Position numbers and translations under genes: made by a program. Under the pieces are notes generated by a model. It did not search any database. It was not told where the DNA came from and saw nothing but the letters and a program-made list of their open reading frames with translations. Shown in pieces: positions 26,293 through 34,724 of a stretch of 64,000 nt of DNA (position 1 is its first letter; each line of letters begins with the position of its first letter). Origin of the DNA: Dehalococcoidales bacterium. Lineage in GTDB: Bacteria > Chloroflexota > Dehalococcoidia > Dehalococcoidales > UBA2162. The stretch spans positions 62,001 through 126,000 of the forward strand of contig JAUYHA010000177.1 in the NCBI GenBank assembly GCA_030690265.1, read 5' to 3'.

Positions 26293-27491
26293 CGGCTTTC
26301 TACCCCCAGTCCTTTGGGCGTGCCCAGTCTTACAACAGTGCGCATTACGGCATCTACCAGCAGTGCCAGTATGATGACGGGTATGGCGCCGAGGATAATC
26401 AGGTCCGGAGCCGCCTGCCCGATTCCCCGGAAAACAAACCAGCCCAGCCCTCCAGCACCGATAATGGCCGCTACCGTAGTAAGTCCTACTGCCTGGATGG
26501 AGGCTGTCCGGACACCTTCCAAAACCAGAGGGGCGGCCAGGGGTACCTCCACTCTACGGAACACCTGCCAGCGAGTCATTCCCATACCCCGTCCGGCATC
26601 TATGGCTGCCGGGTCTACCTGGCGTATACCCACGTAGGTATTTCTCACCACCGGCAGCAGTGAATAAATGGTCAGGGCGATGATGGCCGGCGCCACGCCG
26701 ACACCCCTGATACCGATGTCCCGCAATACGGGGAAGGCGAAAGACAGCGCCGAGAGCGGTGCTATCAACAGCCCGAAAAGTGCCAGGCTGGGTATGGTCT
26801 GCATAATGTTGGTGGTAAAGAACACTGGCCTCTCGGCGTGCTTGTTCCGTGTTGCCCAGATGCCGAGAGGAATGCCAATTGCTGCGGCCGCAGTGACGCT
26901 GATGGCAAACAAGCGTATGTGCTGCAGCAGCTCCTGTATGAAGCGCTGCTGATAACCGCTTAGCTCCTCCATGACGGAGATATTGTTCATCCACCCGATG
27001 GAAAGAAGAAAGACGAGAAACGCCAGGCCGCTCCAGGAGACAAGATTTTGCCAGGTACGCTGGTCATCCAGTTGCCGGCGGGCGGCAAATATCACGGCGT
27101 ATGCCCCGGCTATGGTAACCCAGAAGCCGGCACCAGGCGAAACTCTGGCTGCTGGTGGCTCTCCTTCGAGGAGGTGGCTGCTGGCCAGCCCGACCAGCAC
27201 GAAGGTAAGGGCAAGTATGGCATCAGCGCTGACACCCAGCCCGACTCCCCGCCACCTTCTTAATTTGACCAGGCTCAGGGTAAGGCAGAGCAGCCATAAT
27301 CCGGCTATAGCGGCAGCCCCGGCTGCATCGAAGCTCTTCCATAGACTCAAGGCAGCACCAGCTGCCAGGCGGTTTGGCTTTATTGTCAGCCAGCCAAGCA
27401 GCAACGAAGATAGACCGATAATGGAGCCAGTAAGGGCGACACGGTCAGGGCTAATTAGCCGGCGCCACCTTTTTATCAACCTGGTTGCCAT
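26289..27491 (-). CDS. yehY: Osmoprotectant ABC transporter permease with extra N-terminal helices (YehY type)
   Basis: 400 residues, close to YehY (385). The first half carries several additional transmembrane helices not needed for transport in OpuC-like permeases. The second half is a BPD_transp_1 permease with GIPLGIWATRNKHAERP and GAGGLGWFVFRGI. It pairs with the shorter permease at 24451. A dispersed palindromic repeat separates it from the upstream binding-protein gene, which might change the ratio of binding protein to membrane parts. Confidence 0.88.
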   Translation of the reverse strand: MATRLIKRWRRLISPDRVALTGSIIGLSSLLLGWLTIKPNRLAAGAALSLWKSFDAAGAAAIAGLWLLCLTLSLVKLRRWRGVGLGVSADAILALTFVLVGLASSHLLEGEPPAARVSPGAGFWVTIAGAYAVIFAARRQLDDQRTWQNLVSWSGLAFLVFLLSIGWMNNISVMEELSGYQQRFIQELLQHIRLFAISVTAAAAIGIPLGIWATRNKHAERPVFFTTNIMQTIPSLALFGLLIAPLSALSFAFPVLRDIGIRGVGVAPAIIALTIYSLLPVVRNTYVGIRQVDPAAIDAGRGMGMTRWQVFRRVEVPLAAPLVLEGVRTASIQAVGLTTVAAIIGAGGLGWFVFRGIGQAAPDLIILGAIPVIILALLVDAVMRTVVRLGTPKGLGVESR

Positions 27492-27527
27492 TACTTCAAA
27501 GATATTCCATGTACTTTTAAATTAACC

Positions 27528-27658
27528 GCCACAAAGGATGACATTGGTTTCCTAACCGTGTCATTCCGGCCTTCCCGGGAAGGCCGGAATCCAGGTGGGG
27601 TGAGGTAACTAGATTCCGGGTGGAGTTTATCCCGTACCTGATACGGGGCCGGAATGAC
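27528..27658 (-). repeat. Palindromic dispersed repeat, copy 1
   Basis: About 130 bases shared with 39561-39687: CCACAAAGGATG at one end, TTTCCTAACCG, TCATTCCG, GGAGTTTATCCCGTACCTG and CCGGAATGAC at the other. TCATTCCGG and CCGGAATGA are inverted terminal words. No coding capacity. It sits within the osmF-yehY intergenic space. Confidence 0.8.
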
Positions 27659-27666
27659 AGCTTCTT

Positions 27667-28608
27667 CTATTTTAGGAGGAACCCTTTCTGGGTCAAGTAA
27701 TCCCTGGCTACATCAGTCGCATTCTGCCCCTCAACGGTAATCCTGCCATTCAGTGTCTGGAGGGTACCCAGGTCGAGGCTCTCGAAGACTGGAGCCAATA
27801 TAGTACCTATCTCAGGATACCTGTCATAGACTTCACCCCGGATAATCGGCGCTGGTTCATAAACCGGCTGAACACCCTTCGGGTCGGAAAGCACCACCAG
27901 GTTAAAGGCGCTGAGCGAACCATCGGTGCCGTAAGCCATAGCGGCATTGACGTTGCCCGTACCTTCGGCGGCAGCTTTCTCCGTCTGCGCCGTGTCCCCG
28001 CTGGATACTGTCAGCAACTGCGACTGCTCGAGTGTGAAGCCGTAAGCCTGTTGAAACGCCGGCAGTGCCGCCGGGCTGGTGACAAACTCCTCGGAGCCAA
28101 TCAGCTTAATATAGCCGCCTCCGTTGACATAGGCAGCGAAATCATCCAGAGAGGCGAGGTTCTCTTCTCCCGCCAGGGTTTTGGGTATGGCGATTGCCCA
28201 GGTGTTGTTGGCTGGCGCCGGGGTGAGCCAGACGATGTTGTTCCGGGCTTTATCAAGCTCTTTTACCCTCTCATACCCCTGCTGTGCGTTTTTCCAGATA
28301 GGTGAGTCGGCTTCGTCAAAAAAGAAAGCTCCGTTACCGGTATACTCCGGATACATATCAATCTCGCCGCTGATAATCGCCTCACGCACTACCGAAGTGG
28401 GACCGAACTGAGATTTATCAACAACCTCAAACCCGTTGTCATTCAGCACAAGAATAATCATCTGCGATAGCAGCGCTCCCTCCGTATCAATCTTTGACCC
28501 CACGGTGATAGGACCTTTACCAGCCGTTGTTCCTCCGACGGTGCAGGCGGAAGCCACGATAGCCAGCGTAACCAGTACTATTACAAGCAGACCCACAAGC
28601 TTTTTCAT
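27667..28608 (-). CDS. osmF: Osmoprotectant substrate-binding lipoprotein (OsmF/OpuCC family)
   Basis: 313 residues. Lipoprotein signal ends VASAC (Cys22). The mature part is an OpuAC-type binding domain: ITVGSKIDTEGALLSQM, then GEIDMYPEYTGNG, the ligand-side segment typical of glycine betaine/choline binders. It captures solute outside the membrane and delivers it to the permeases. GGGAGG precedes the ATG. First gene of the transporter operon. Confidence 0.93.
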   Translation of the reverse strand: MKKLVGLLVIVLVTLAIVASACTVGGTTAGKGPITVGSKIDTEGALLSQMIILVLNDNGFEVVDKSQFGPTSVVREAIISGEIDMYPEYTGNGAFFFDEADSPIWKNAQQGYERVKELDKARNNIVWLTPAPANNTWAIAIPKTLAGEENLASLDDFAAYVNGGGYIKLIGSEEFVTSPAALPAFQQAYGFTLEQSQLLTVSSGDTAQTEKAAAEGTGNVNAAMAYGTDGSLSAFNLVVLSDPKGVQPVYEPAPIIRGEVYDRYPEIGTILAPVFESLDLGTLQTLNGRITVEGQNATDVARDYLTQKGFLLK

Positions 28609-28626
28609 CTTTTCCTCCCTTATCTC

Positions 28627-29397
28627 TCAGGACCACTGCGTATTTGGTTTCTCCTGTTGCTCATCATCCACATAAAGCGCATCCACATGTTCATTGAAAA
28701 AAGCTATCCTTCCGGCAATCTTAGTCGCCTCCAACATTGGATATGGATAATACCAGGCTATATCCCGGGCAACCCTGTTGTCAACTCTAACCGAATAGTA
28801 TTGTGCCTTGCCTTTGTAGGCACAGCCGGTCACCTTATCGCTATTCTCAAGCAAATCCATACGTACATCTAGCCTGGGAAAGTAATACCTGGTGGGAAGC
28901 CCCGTTTCGAAAAGGAGCATCGGATGGTGCGAATCGGCTATCGTTTCGCCCAGTACTACTACTTGCACGTGTCTGGTGCTTTCCAGAATGTCAATCCGCT
29001 TGTGAGGGTCATGCGGGTGGACACGGACTTCCTCACCTTCCTCAAACCAGGCGTCCATCTTGTCCCAGTCAAAGGTGACATAGGTGCTCAGGTCGAGTGA
29101 TTCGGACACCGGTTGAGGATAGGTCCAGGCAGCGTTCAGGGCAACGTGTTCTCCAGCCCTCACTGTCCAGAAAGAGGCTTCCCCGAGAAGCCGGGTCTGT
29201 TCACGGTGCTCGGTCGGCTCCAGCAGGTTCATTCTGACATCTTCCCGCGGGAAGTAATAATAGGGCGGACCACCGGGGAGCAGGAGGCAGGCACGCTTGC
29301 TGTCGGCGATGAACTTGCCTCCGAACAGCACCCGCACCCACTTGGGACTAGGTTCAAATGCAATTTGTGTCTGACTCCCAGCCAATATCATCTCCAT
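28627..29397 (-). CDS. Tandem DUF427 protein
   Basis: 256 residues from ATG 29397, chosen because GGAG lies eight bases upstream; a GTG nine bases earlier is too close to the site. Two DUF427 domains, about 15-105 and 125-235. Each contains VRV..GG/GETIADS, a YYFPR(E/L)DVRM(N/D)LLE segment and W.YP(Q/Y)P, the conserved core of the family. Biochemical function unknown; the domain is a small beta barrel. It lies 18 bases before osmF but has its own ribosome site, so it may be the first gene of that transcript. Confidence 0.88.
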   Translation of the reverse strand: MEMILAGSQTQIAFEPSPKWVRVLFGGKFIADSKRACLLLPGGPPYYYFPREDVRMNLLEPTEHREQTRLLGEASFWTVRAGEHVALNAAWTYPQPVSESLDLSTYVTFDWDKMDAWFEEGEEVRVHPHDPHKRIDILESTRHVQVVVLGETIADSHHPMLLFETGLPTRYYFPRLDVRMDLLENSDKVTGCAYKGKAQYYSVRVDNRVARDIAWYYPYPMLEATKIAGRIAFFNEHVDALYVDDEQQEKPNTQWS

Positions 29398-29461
29398 CTG
29401 TCCCACTCCTTTTTCAACAATTGGTATATTTACCGCTTGCTTTATTCCGACAAAACAGGGA

Positions 29462-29486
29462 GTGGCTGTCTTGAGGAGACAGCCAC
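29462..29486 (-). terminator. Hairpin between the small membrane protein and DUF427 gene
   Basis: Ten-base perfect stem GTGGCTGTCT / AGACAGCCAC with a five-base loop. The downstream minus-strand sequence has only a short T run, so termination may be partial. Confidence 0.5.
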
Positions 29487-29508
29487 CGAGCGTCCAGAGC
29501 GCCAGCTA

Positions 29509-29889
29509 TTACATCATTTCCTTACGCACCGTCATTATCAGCCCGCTGATTAGCATCAACAAAGCAATAGCAACCATCCCGGGATTCCAGGTCATGTTTC
29601 CGGTCATTACTCCGCTTGCCATTCCCATAGGCGGTCTCATTGCCGCCATCCATCCTTGATTCAGCAGCATCAGGACGGAATAAACAACCATTGCTATACC
29701 GTTGCCCCCTCCTAACCGGCCTGCCAGCGGCGTTAACAGAATTACCCCATGTATCAAAACAACAAGCCCCAGCACGAGCATAAGCCACGCCGGAGTGTCC
29801 ATGGTCATACCGGTGGTGGTAGAGAGGTAAAGGGAATAGCCGCCGGAAACAATTGCTATGCTGCCGCCGTATAAGCGCATAGTTGACAT
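29509..29889 (-). CDS. Small four-helix membrane protein, function unknown
   Basis: 126 residues from ATG 29889, with GGGAGG upstream. Four hydrophobic helices (about 6-25, 36-57, 64-84, 103-120) joined by short loops; the third loop is rich in Met (AAMRPPMGMASGVMTGNMTW), which could bind copper or simply be flexible. No recognised family. Neighbours are stress proteins and transport genes. Confidence 0.65.
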   Translation of the reverse strand: MSTMRLYGGSIAIVSGGYSLYLSTTTGMTMDTPAWLMLVLGLVVLIHGVILLTPLAGRLGGGNGIAMVVYSVLMLLNQGWMAAMRPPMGMASGVMTGNMTWNPGMVAIALLMLISGLIMTVRKEMM

Positions 29890-30057
29890 ACTGCGCCGTC
29901 CTCCCAACTGAGCTCTCTCTCAGTTTTAAACCGGTCAATCGCCTGCAAGGCTCCTTGCACTTTCTGATTGAGACATCGACTGTTGATGACGCGTATAAGG
30001 TCGGCCAAATTCTCGTCCGTCAAACGGAAGCCAGCTGCCGTTAAAGAAACACAGCTT

Positions 30058-31020
30058 TTAAATATGTGATGTTGTCAACCCCTTACTGTTTTCCTGGTGC
30101 TGGATGGTCTCTTTTGTGACCGGTGGTCTTACCAGCAGGAGCGGGCAACAACCCTCATATAGAACTCTTTCTGCGACGCTTCCGATAACCCACCGGGCAA
30201 TGCCGGAGCGTCCGTGCGTTGACATAGCCACCACATCAGCCTGCATTGTGGTGGAGAGTTCAATAATCTCCTCGGCTGCGCTCCCAAACCGCACCTGAGA
30301 CTCCACTTTCACTCCTTTCTGCTTCAATCGAACTGACACCCCATCAAGATAGTCTTTAGCAAAAGCCTTGTCTGATTCTATCTTGTCTTGCCGGTAGTAA
30401 ATATACTCATATCCTTCTCCTGCGGGATTGATGCCATGATGGCCCAGCGGCAGTACCTGAAGAAGGATAACATCAGCTTCAAGTCTGGAGGCCAGTTCCT
30501 CTATATAGGGAATTACCGCTTCACTCTCTTTTGAACCATCCAGCGGAACGAGTGCCCTGTCAAGCGCGCCTTTCTCGCGCATGTCAGAGCGGGCATCCCT
30601 GGCCCTGATAAGCCACACCGGCTGCTTTGAAACTCTCATAACCCTTTCCGCAACACTGCCCATAGGCCAGCGTTTTATACCGGACTGGCCATGGGTTGCC
30701 ATAATAATCAAGCCAGCATCTATTTTCTCTGAGTAGTCGATTATCTCCTCGGCAGGCTCTCCCGCAAGCATCTTTGCTTCTACCTTGATTCCCTTCTTCC
30801 TTTCTGGCTCAGCAACATATCTTTCAGCCAGCTGCCGGGTGATTTGAGCCATATGTGCCAGGTAAGTATTGTACAGGCGGTCGGGGGCATAATGCAATGG
30901 TCCAGCAACATGTATCAGGGTAACATTGGAACCCAATCTGCCGCTTAGCTCTTCAGCGTAAGGTAAGGCTACCTCGGCCAGTTCCGACCCATCCAGAGGG
31001 ACAAGTATTTCATCGTACAT
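30058..31020 (-). CDS. Universal stress protein, two UspA domains
   Basis: 320 residues. Two tandem UspA folds, starting YDEILVPLDGSELAEVALPY and DRALVPLDGSKESEAVIPY. Each ends with the ATP-binding motif G-x2-G-x9-G-(S/T): ATHGQSGIKRWPMGSVAERV and STHGRSGIARWVIGSVAERV. Both nucleotide sites therefore look intact. Cytoplasmic. AGGAGG precedes the ATG. Hsp20 lies just upstream in the same direction, so both may respond to the same stress. Confidence 0.95.
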   Translation of the reverse strand: MYDEILVPLDGSELAEVALPYAEELSGRLGSNVTLIHVAGPLHYAPDRLYNTYLAHMAQITRQLAERYVAEPERKKGIKVEAKMLAGEPAEEIIDYSEKIDAGLIIMATHGQSGIKRWPMGSVAERVMRVSKQPVWLIRARDARSDMREKGALDRALVPLDGSKESEAVIPYIEELASRLEADVILLQVLPLGHHGINPAGEGYEYIYYRQDKIESDKAFAKDYLDGVSVRLKQKGVKVESQVRFGSAAEEIIELSTTMQADVVAMSTHGRSGIARWVIGSVAERVLYEGCCPLLLVRPPVTKETIQHQENSKGLTTSHI

Positions 31021-31100
31021 TTCTCTACCTCCTTTTTGACCTGATGTCTTGTTCCTGAATCACGGTTGGCATCCAAGGGAGCGGAGCCATTGGTACATCA

Positions 31101-31583
31101 TTAGGCTGCCTTTGTCGCCCTTTTCCTGGCTGACACGGTAACCTTTTTTGGCTTAACCTCAGCGAGTTTAGGTAGGCTGACTTCAAGCACCCCATCTTCG
31201 TAGTTAGCTTCAATCTTGCTGGGGTCCACATCTGAAGGTAGCCCGATAGAGCGGTGGAAGCTGCCGTAAGAGCGCTCGCAGCGGTAGTAGTCCTCATCTT
31301 TCACTTCACTTTCGGTTTTCCTTTCGCCTTTGATGTTCAGCGTGTCACCGACTACCGATACGTCAATATCTTCCTCTTTCATCCCCGGCAGTTCCGCCTT
31401 GACGATGAACTTGTCGTCCTTCTCGAAGATGTCCACAGCCGGCATCCAAGCCTTCTCACCACCATCGGGCTTCCAGATTGGTCGCCCAAAAAAATCCTCC
31501 ATTTGCCGTTGCCAATCTTCAAGTTCTCTAAAAGGTCTCCAGGTGGTAAGGCCCCACCTGGGTCTCCATCTCTCTAGAACCAT
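31101..31583 (-). CDS. Small heat-shock protein (Hsp20/alpha-crystallin)
   Basis: 160 residues from ATG 31583, with AGGAGG at good spacing; an upstream in-frame extension lacks these features. The alpha-crystallin domain spans about 48-140, with PAVDIFEKDDKFIVKAELPG and the C-terminal GVLEVSLPK hallmark. It is an ATP-independent holdase that keeps unfolded proteins soluble. No CIRCE element (TTAGCACTC inverted repeat) is present upstream. Confidence 0.95.
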   Translation of the reverse strand: MVLERWRPRWGLTTWRPFRELEDWQRQMEDFFGRPIWKPDGGEKAWMPAVDIFEKDDKFIVKAELPGMKEEDIDVSVVGDTLNIKGERKTESEVKDEDYYRCERSYGSFHRSIGLPSDVDPSKIEANYEDGVLEVSLPKLAEVKPKKVTVSARKRATKAA

Positions 31584-31735
31584 AGGTTCCTCCTTTCCTG
31601 GTGTATTTTCCTCAGGGTTTACAGTTAACATCCCGGCTCCGCTCCCTGTCCCGGCGGGATAATTTCCCATCGCAATATGACAGACTAATTCTAGATATTT
31701 ATCAATTGAAAAGTTATAAAATTGGGAGAGAAATA

Positions 31736-31784
31736 GTTACAAAACTATTACATCTAAAGGGTAAAATATTACAAAATTGTGACA
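31736..31784 (+). promoter_or_regulatory. Four TTACA-type boxes in helical register (PhoP/PhoB-like site)
   Basis: GTTACA (31736), ATTACA (31747), ATTACA (31768) and GTGACA (31779). The steps are 11, 21 and 11 bases, so all boxes face one side of the helix. Direct TTnACA-N5-TTnACA repeats are the pattern bound by PhoP/PhoB-family winged-helix regulators. The last box coincides with the -35 position of the promoter listed next. Confidence 0.5.
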
Positions 31785-31807
31785 CTTTTGGAAAAATCTG
31801 GTAAACT
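31779..31807 (+). promoter_or_regulatory. Candidate promoter of the C39-like protease gene
   Basis: GTGACA (31779-31784), 17-base spacer, TAAACT (31802-31807; the same -10 as at cobO). The last TTACA-type box is the -35 hexamer, the usual arrangement of a class II activated promoter. Confidence 0.5.
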
Positions 31808-31854
31808 TAATCAGAAGTTTGTGGGTCATAAGTCGTTAACGGAGGTTTTTCGCC

Positions 31855-32571
31855 ATAGGGTCAATTCGTAGTCATTGTAGAGAGCTTTTTCTCTCGAAAA
31901 AGACGAGATGCGCCTGTTTGTGCGCGGTTTTCGTTGTTCTGCTTGGGACCATTGCGTCGAATAATTACAACACTTCCAGCCAGTACCCTGCTACGGCTGA
32001 ATCAACCGGAGAGAGGGTTGCATCGGTAAAGGAATTACTCCCTGTTTCCAGTAAGCAGCTTACAGTGCCCTATGTGGAACAGGGGAACACAAATTGGTGT
32101 TTCGAGGCATCTCTTAGTATGGTATTACGATACTACGGGATAGATGTTACTGCGGCCAGTATCGCCGCAGACATTGGGGAATCAGAGGATGATGGCATCA
32201 GTTTTCTGGATATGTTCCTGGGCCCTGTTGACTCCTATCTATTAAGATGGCCTGAATTCCAGGCCCAGCACCGTCTGGGGAACTGGGGTTTCGCGCGGTA
32301 CGCAGATACTATCCATAAAGGTATCCCGGTAGTGGTATCTACCTTTGGCTTCCCCGGTCACACGCTGGTGGTCGTTGGATATTCCGAAGAATCGGAAGGC
32401 CGCTATCTGTATGTACATGACCCGAGTGGTTTCTATTCTAAGCTGCGGTGGGGTGACAACGGCGTCAGGTACGTAAAGGTTAACTGGTCTCTCTTTTCCC
32501 AGAGTAACTGGACGCAGCTAACCTTGTCACCTGTTCACTCTCCTCGCCAGAATTCAACTAACCACGAGTAG
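31855..32571 (+). CDS. Secreted C39-like cysteine peptidase
   Basis: About 238 residues if started at ATA 31855, which has GGAGG nine bases upstream and supplies the basic residues (SKKTR) before the hydrophobic signal sequence. The first standard start is TTG 31918, which would remove them. The body is a peptidase_C39_2/papain-like domain: catalytic Cys in GNTNWCFEASLSMVLRYYG, His in FPGHTLVVVGY, Asp in YVHDPSG. It probably acts outside the membrane on peptides or as a processing enzyme. Export is inferred from the signal only. Transcribed towards a cupredoxin lipoprotein gene on the other strand. Confidence 0.75.
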   Translation: MGSIRSHCRELFLSKKTRCACLCAVFVVLLGTIASNNYNTSSQYPATAESTGERVASVKELLPVSSKQLTVPYVEQGNTNWCFEASLSMVLRYYGIDVTAASIAADIGESEDDGISFLDMFLGPVDSYLLRWPEFQAQHRLGNWGFARYADTIHKGIPVVVSTFGFPGHTLVVVGYSEESEGRYLYVHDPSGFYSKLRWGDNGVRYVKVNWSLFSQSNWTQLTLSPVHSPRQNSTNHE

Positions 32572-32589
32572 TGAAACCACCGGGAGTTT

Positions 32590-32622
32590 ATGGTCGGTGA
32601 AGAAAAGCTCCGCACCGACCAT
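32590..32622. terminator. Bidirectional hairpin between convergent genes
   Basis: ATGGTCGGTG (32590-32599) pairs with CACCGACCAT (32613-32622) around a 13-base loop, midway between the protease gene (+) and the cupredoxin gene (-). T-rich sequence follows on the plus side after about ten bases. Confidence 0.6.
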
Positions 32623-32653
32623 ACATAGTTTTGACAGTCAAGTTGTTTTTCTT

Positions 32654-34495
32654 CTATTCCACTATGAAATCTCCCGTTATAAACGTTGGATGAGTATCAC
32701 ACCGGAAAAAGTAGGTACCTGGAGTTAATGGTGCCGTAAACTCGTAAGTTATGGTGTTCGGCCCGTTAATGACCTGCCCTACGAATATCTCCTCCACGCC
32801 TGAGGATGTCATGTAAACGGCAAAATTGTGGGGTATGCCGTCATCCTGATTATCAAAATTGATGGTTACCTCAGCTCCTGCCTGGACGGTGATTGTGCTC
32901 AAGTTGAAATCCAGGTTGACGGCGACAAGGTCAATGGTACCGCCCGCTGCTTCGCCGCCTTCAGAGGCCGCAGTGGCTACCGGGCAGTTTACCAGGATAT
33001 CGGTCTCCGTTATATCATAACCGGAGGCTGTGACATTGTCGGCTGATGTGAATGTATTGGCTACGTAATCCTCAGGCACTGTTACAAGATTAACTCTCCA
33101 GAAAGCCGAATACCCTTCGTCTCCGGGCAGGACATCGATGATATTCTGCTGCCCATCAACGAACTGAGGATTTCCCTCGGAATCCATGCCGGTAATCAGT
33201 GCATAGATTGGAGCAGCGGAATCAGGATTTTCCCCGAAATCAAAGTAGTAGACTGCCTCACCTTTATACCAGCCCTGGACCAAATCCTCGCCTGTCTCGA
33301 GGACAGAGTTAGCCGGTACAATGGGACAGTTGACCAGAATATCGGTCGCAGCAATCTCAAAGTTTTCGGCCATGAGCTCGCTGACGGAACGGATTGAGTC
33401 CGCTTCATAGTCTTCAGGCACTGTTACCAGATTGACCTGCCAGAGGTCGCTATATCCGTCGTCACCAGGGATGACATCAACGATGTTGTGCTGACCTTCA
33501 ACAAATTGAGGATTGCCTTCGCTGTCCATACCACTGATAAGAGCGTATATCGGTGCAGTTAGCACTCTGTCATCGACCAGCGTGGTATTCGCTCCGAAAT
33601 CATAGTATTGTACCTGGCTCCCCCGGTACCAGCCAGAAACCAGAGAATAAAGATTTTCCTCAACAGTAACGTCAGCAGTATCAGTCACCGGAGGGTCGAG
33701 AGGGGTGTGGTCATTGTTCACCAGTTGAACACCGGCGGTATGATTTCCCGAGCTAACCCCTTTCCAGGTGTAAGTAGTATTGGCAGAAACGACATAGGTG
33801 CCTGGCTCTGAGACAGCCGGCTCGCCAGGCGTGGTTGGGATTTCCGTATCAAGGTAGAAATGAAGGTGTCCTTCTCCTGAAACTGCCGGGTCACTAAGAT
33901 TATCCGCCAGATTGAAATTTGACACCGTAGCAGTGACTTCAATCTGGTCTCCGGAAACCGACGTAGATATTGTGACATCAGGGGTTGTGACGTTTTCGGT
34001 GACGGGTGGTTCTTCAGTGACGGGTGGTTCTTCAATGACGGATGGTTCTCCAGATACTACAGTGACAGTGACTTCATCCGTAACGGGCGGCTCAAGCGGG
34101 GTGTGGTCACTGTTCACAAGCTGAATCGAAAAGGTGTGTATGCCGGCCGTGACGCCGGTCCATGTATAAGACATCGCCGTGGTAGCGGCATAGGTGCCTG
34201 ATTCGGTGACCGCCGGTTCTCCCGGTGTGGTGGGTGGGTCAACATCCATATAATAATGGATGTGGCCTTCGCCGGATAGCGCCGATTCCCCTAGCTTATC
34301 AACAACGTCAAAGTTGGCAACGTCAACGCTGACAGTAACGTCACCCTCATCAATCTCAGCCCCATCCGATGGTGAAGATATGGTGATAGTCGGCTCTGTT
34401 GTTGGAGCTGCCGTACAGGCGAACAACCCCATCAGACTGACAAGTAATATGGCAGTCGCCATCAGTTGGTTCATTCTTATCAATCTCTTCTTCAT
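32654..34495 (-). CDS. Multidomain lipoprotein with C-terminal cupredoxin
   Basis: 613 residues from ATG 34495 (AAGGAGG upstream). Lipoprotein signal ends GLFAC. Domains: two copies of a roughly 110-residue module with GEGH(I/L)H(Y/F)Y.D and the ending NDHTPL(E/D)PPVTD, resembling DUF4399. Then come two copies of a roughly 105-residue module with PIYALI(S/T)GMDSEGNPQFV and DILVNCP. Last is a cupredoxin of about 95 residues. Its copper ligands are His in PHNFAVY and Cys and His in FRCDTHP. The residue four after that His, usually the axial Met, is Ile (HPTFITG). It is surface-anchored and could be a high-potential electron carrier or copper binder. Acidic, Thr-rich linkers join the modules. 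Confidence 0.85.
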   Translation of the reverse strand: MKKRLIRMNQLMATAILLVSLMGLFACTAAPTTEPTITISSPSDGAEIDEGDVTVSVDVANFDVVDKLGESALSGEGHIHYYMDVDPPTTPGEPAVTESGTYAATTAMSYTWTGVTAGIHTFSIQLVNSDHTPLEPPVTDEVTVTVVSGEPSVIEEPPVTEEPPVTENVTTPDVTISTSVSGDQIEVTATVSNFNLADNLSDPAVSGEGHLHFYLDTEIPTTPGEPAVSEPGTYVVSANTTYTWKGVSSGNHTAGVQLVNNDHTPLDPPVTDTADVTVEENLYSLVSGWYRGSQVQYYDFGANTTLVDDRVLTAPIYALISGMDSEGNPQFVEGQHNIVDVIPGDDGYSDLWQVNLVTVPEDYEADSIRSVSELMAENFEIAATDILVNCPIVPANSVLETGEDLVQGWYKGEAVYYFDFGENPDSAAPIYALITGMDSEGNPQFVDGQQNIIDVLPGDEGYSAFWRVNLVTVPEDYVANTFTSADNVTASGYDITETDILVNCPVATAASEGGEAAGGTIDLVAVNLDFNLSTITVQAGAEVTINFDNQDDGIPHNFAVYMTSSGVEEIFVGQVINGPNTITYEFTAPLTPGTYFFRCDTHPTFITGDFIVE

Positions 34496-34668
34496 TCTTT
34501 CTTTCCCTCCTTGGTAATTCCAAAATTTCAAACGGCCCCCTCGGATACAGATATTCATTTCATCATTTCATTCCTCCTTTTGTAATTCTTCAGGGAGCCG
34601 GCGGGGTCTCGTTTTTATTCATTGTGACACCTTGAGTATCAAATAGTCATAAAATGCGGCGTGGAAAT

Positions 34669-34685
34669 GTTGCAAAACTATCACA
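34669..34685 (+). promoter_or_regulatory. Second TTACA-type box pair
   Basis: GTTGCA (34669-34674), five bases AAACT, ATCACA (34680-34685). The segment GTTGCAAAACTATCACAT differs from the one at 31736 at only two positions. It lies upstream of the cupredoxin gene but points away from it, so its role is less clear. Confidence 0.35.
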
Positions 34686-34724
34686 TTTGTTTGTCGACAG
34701 CTGCAATCTCACTTCCGTCCGCAA

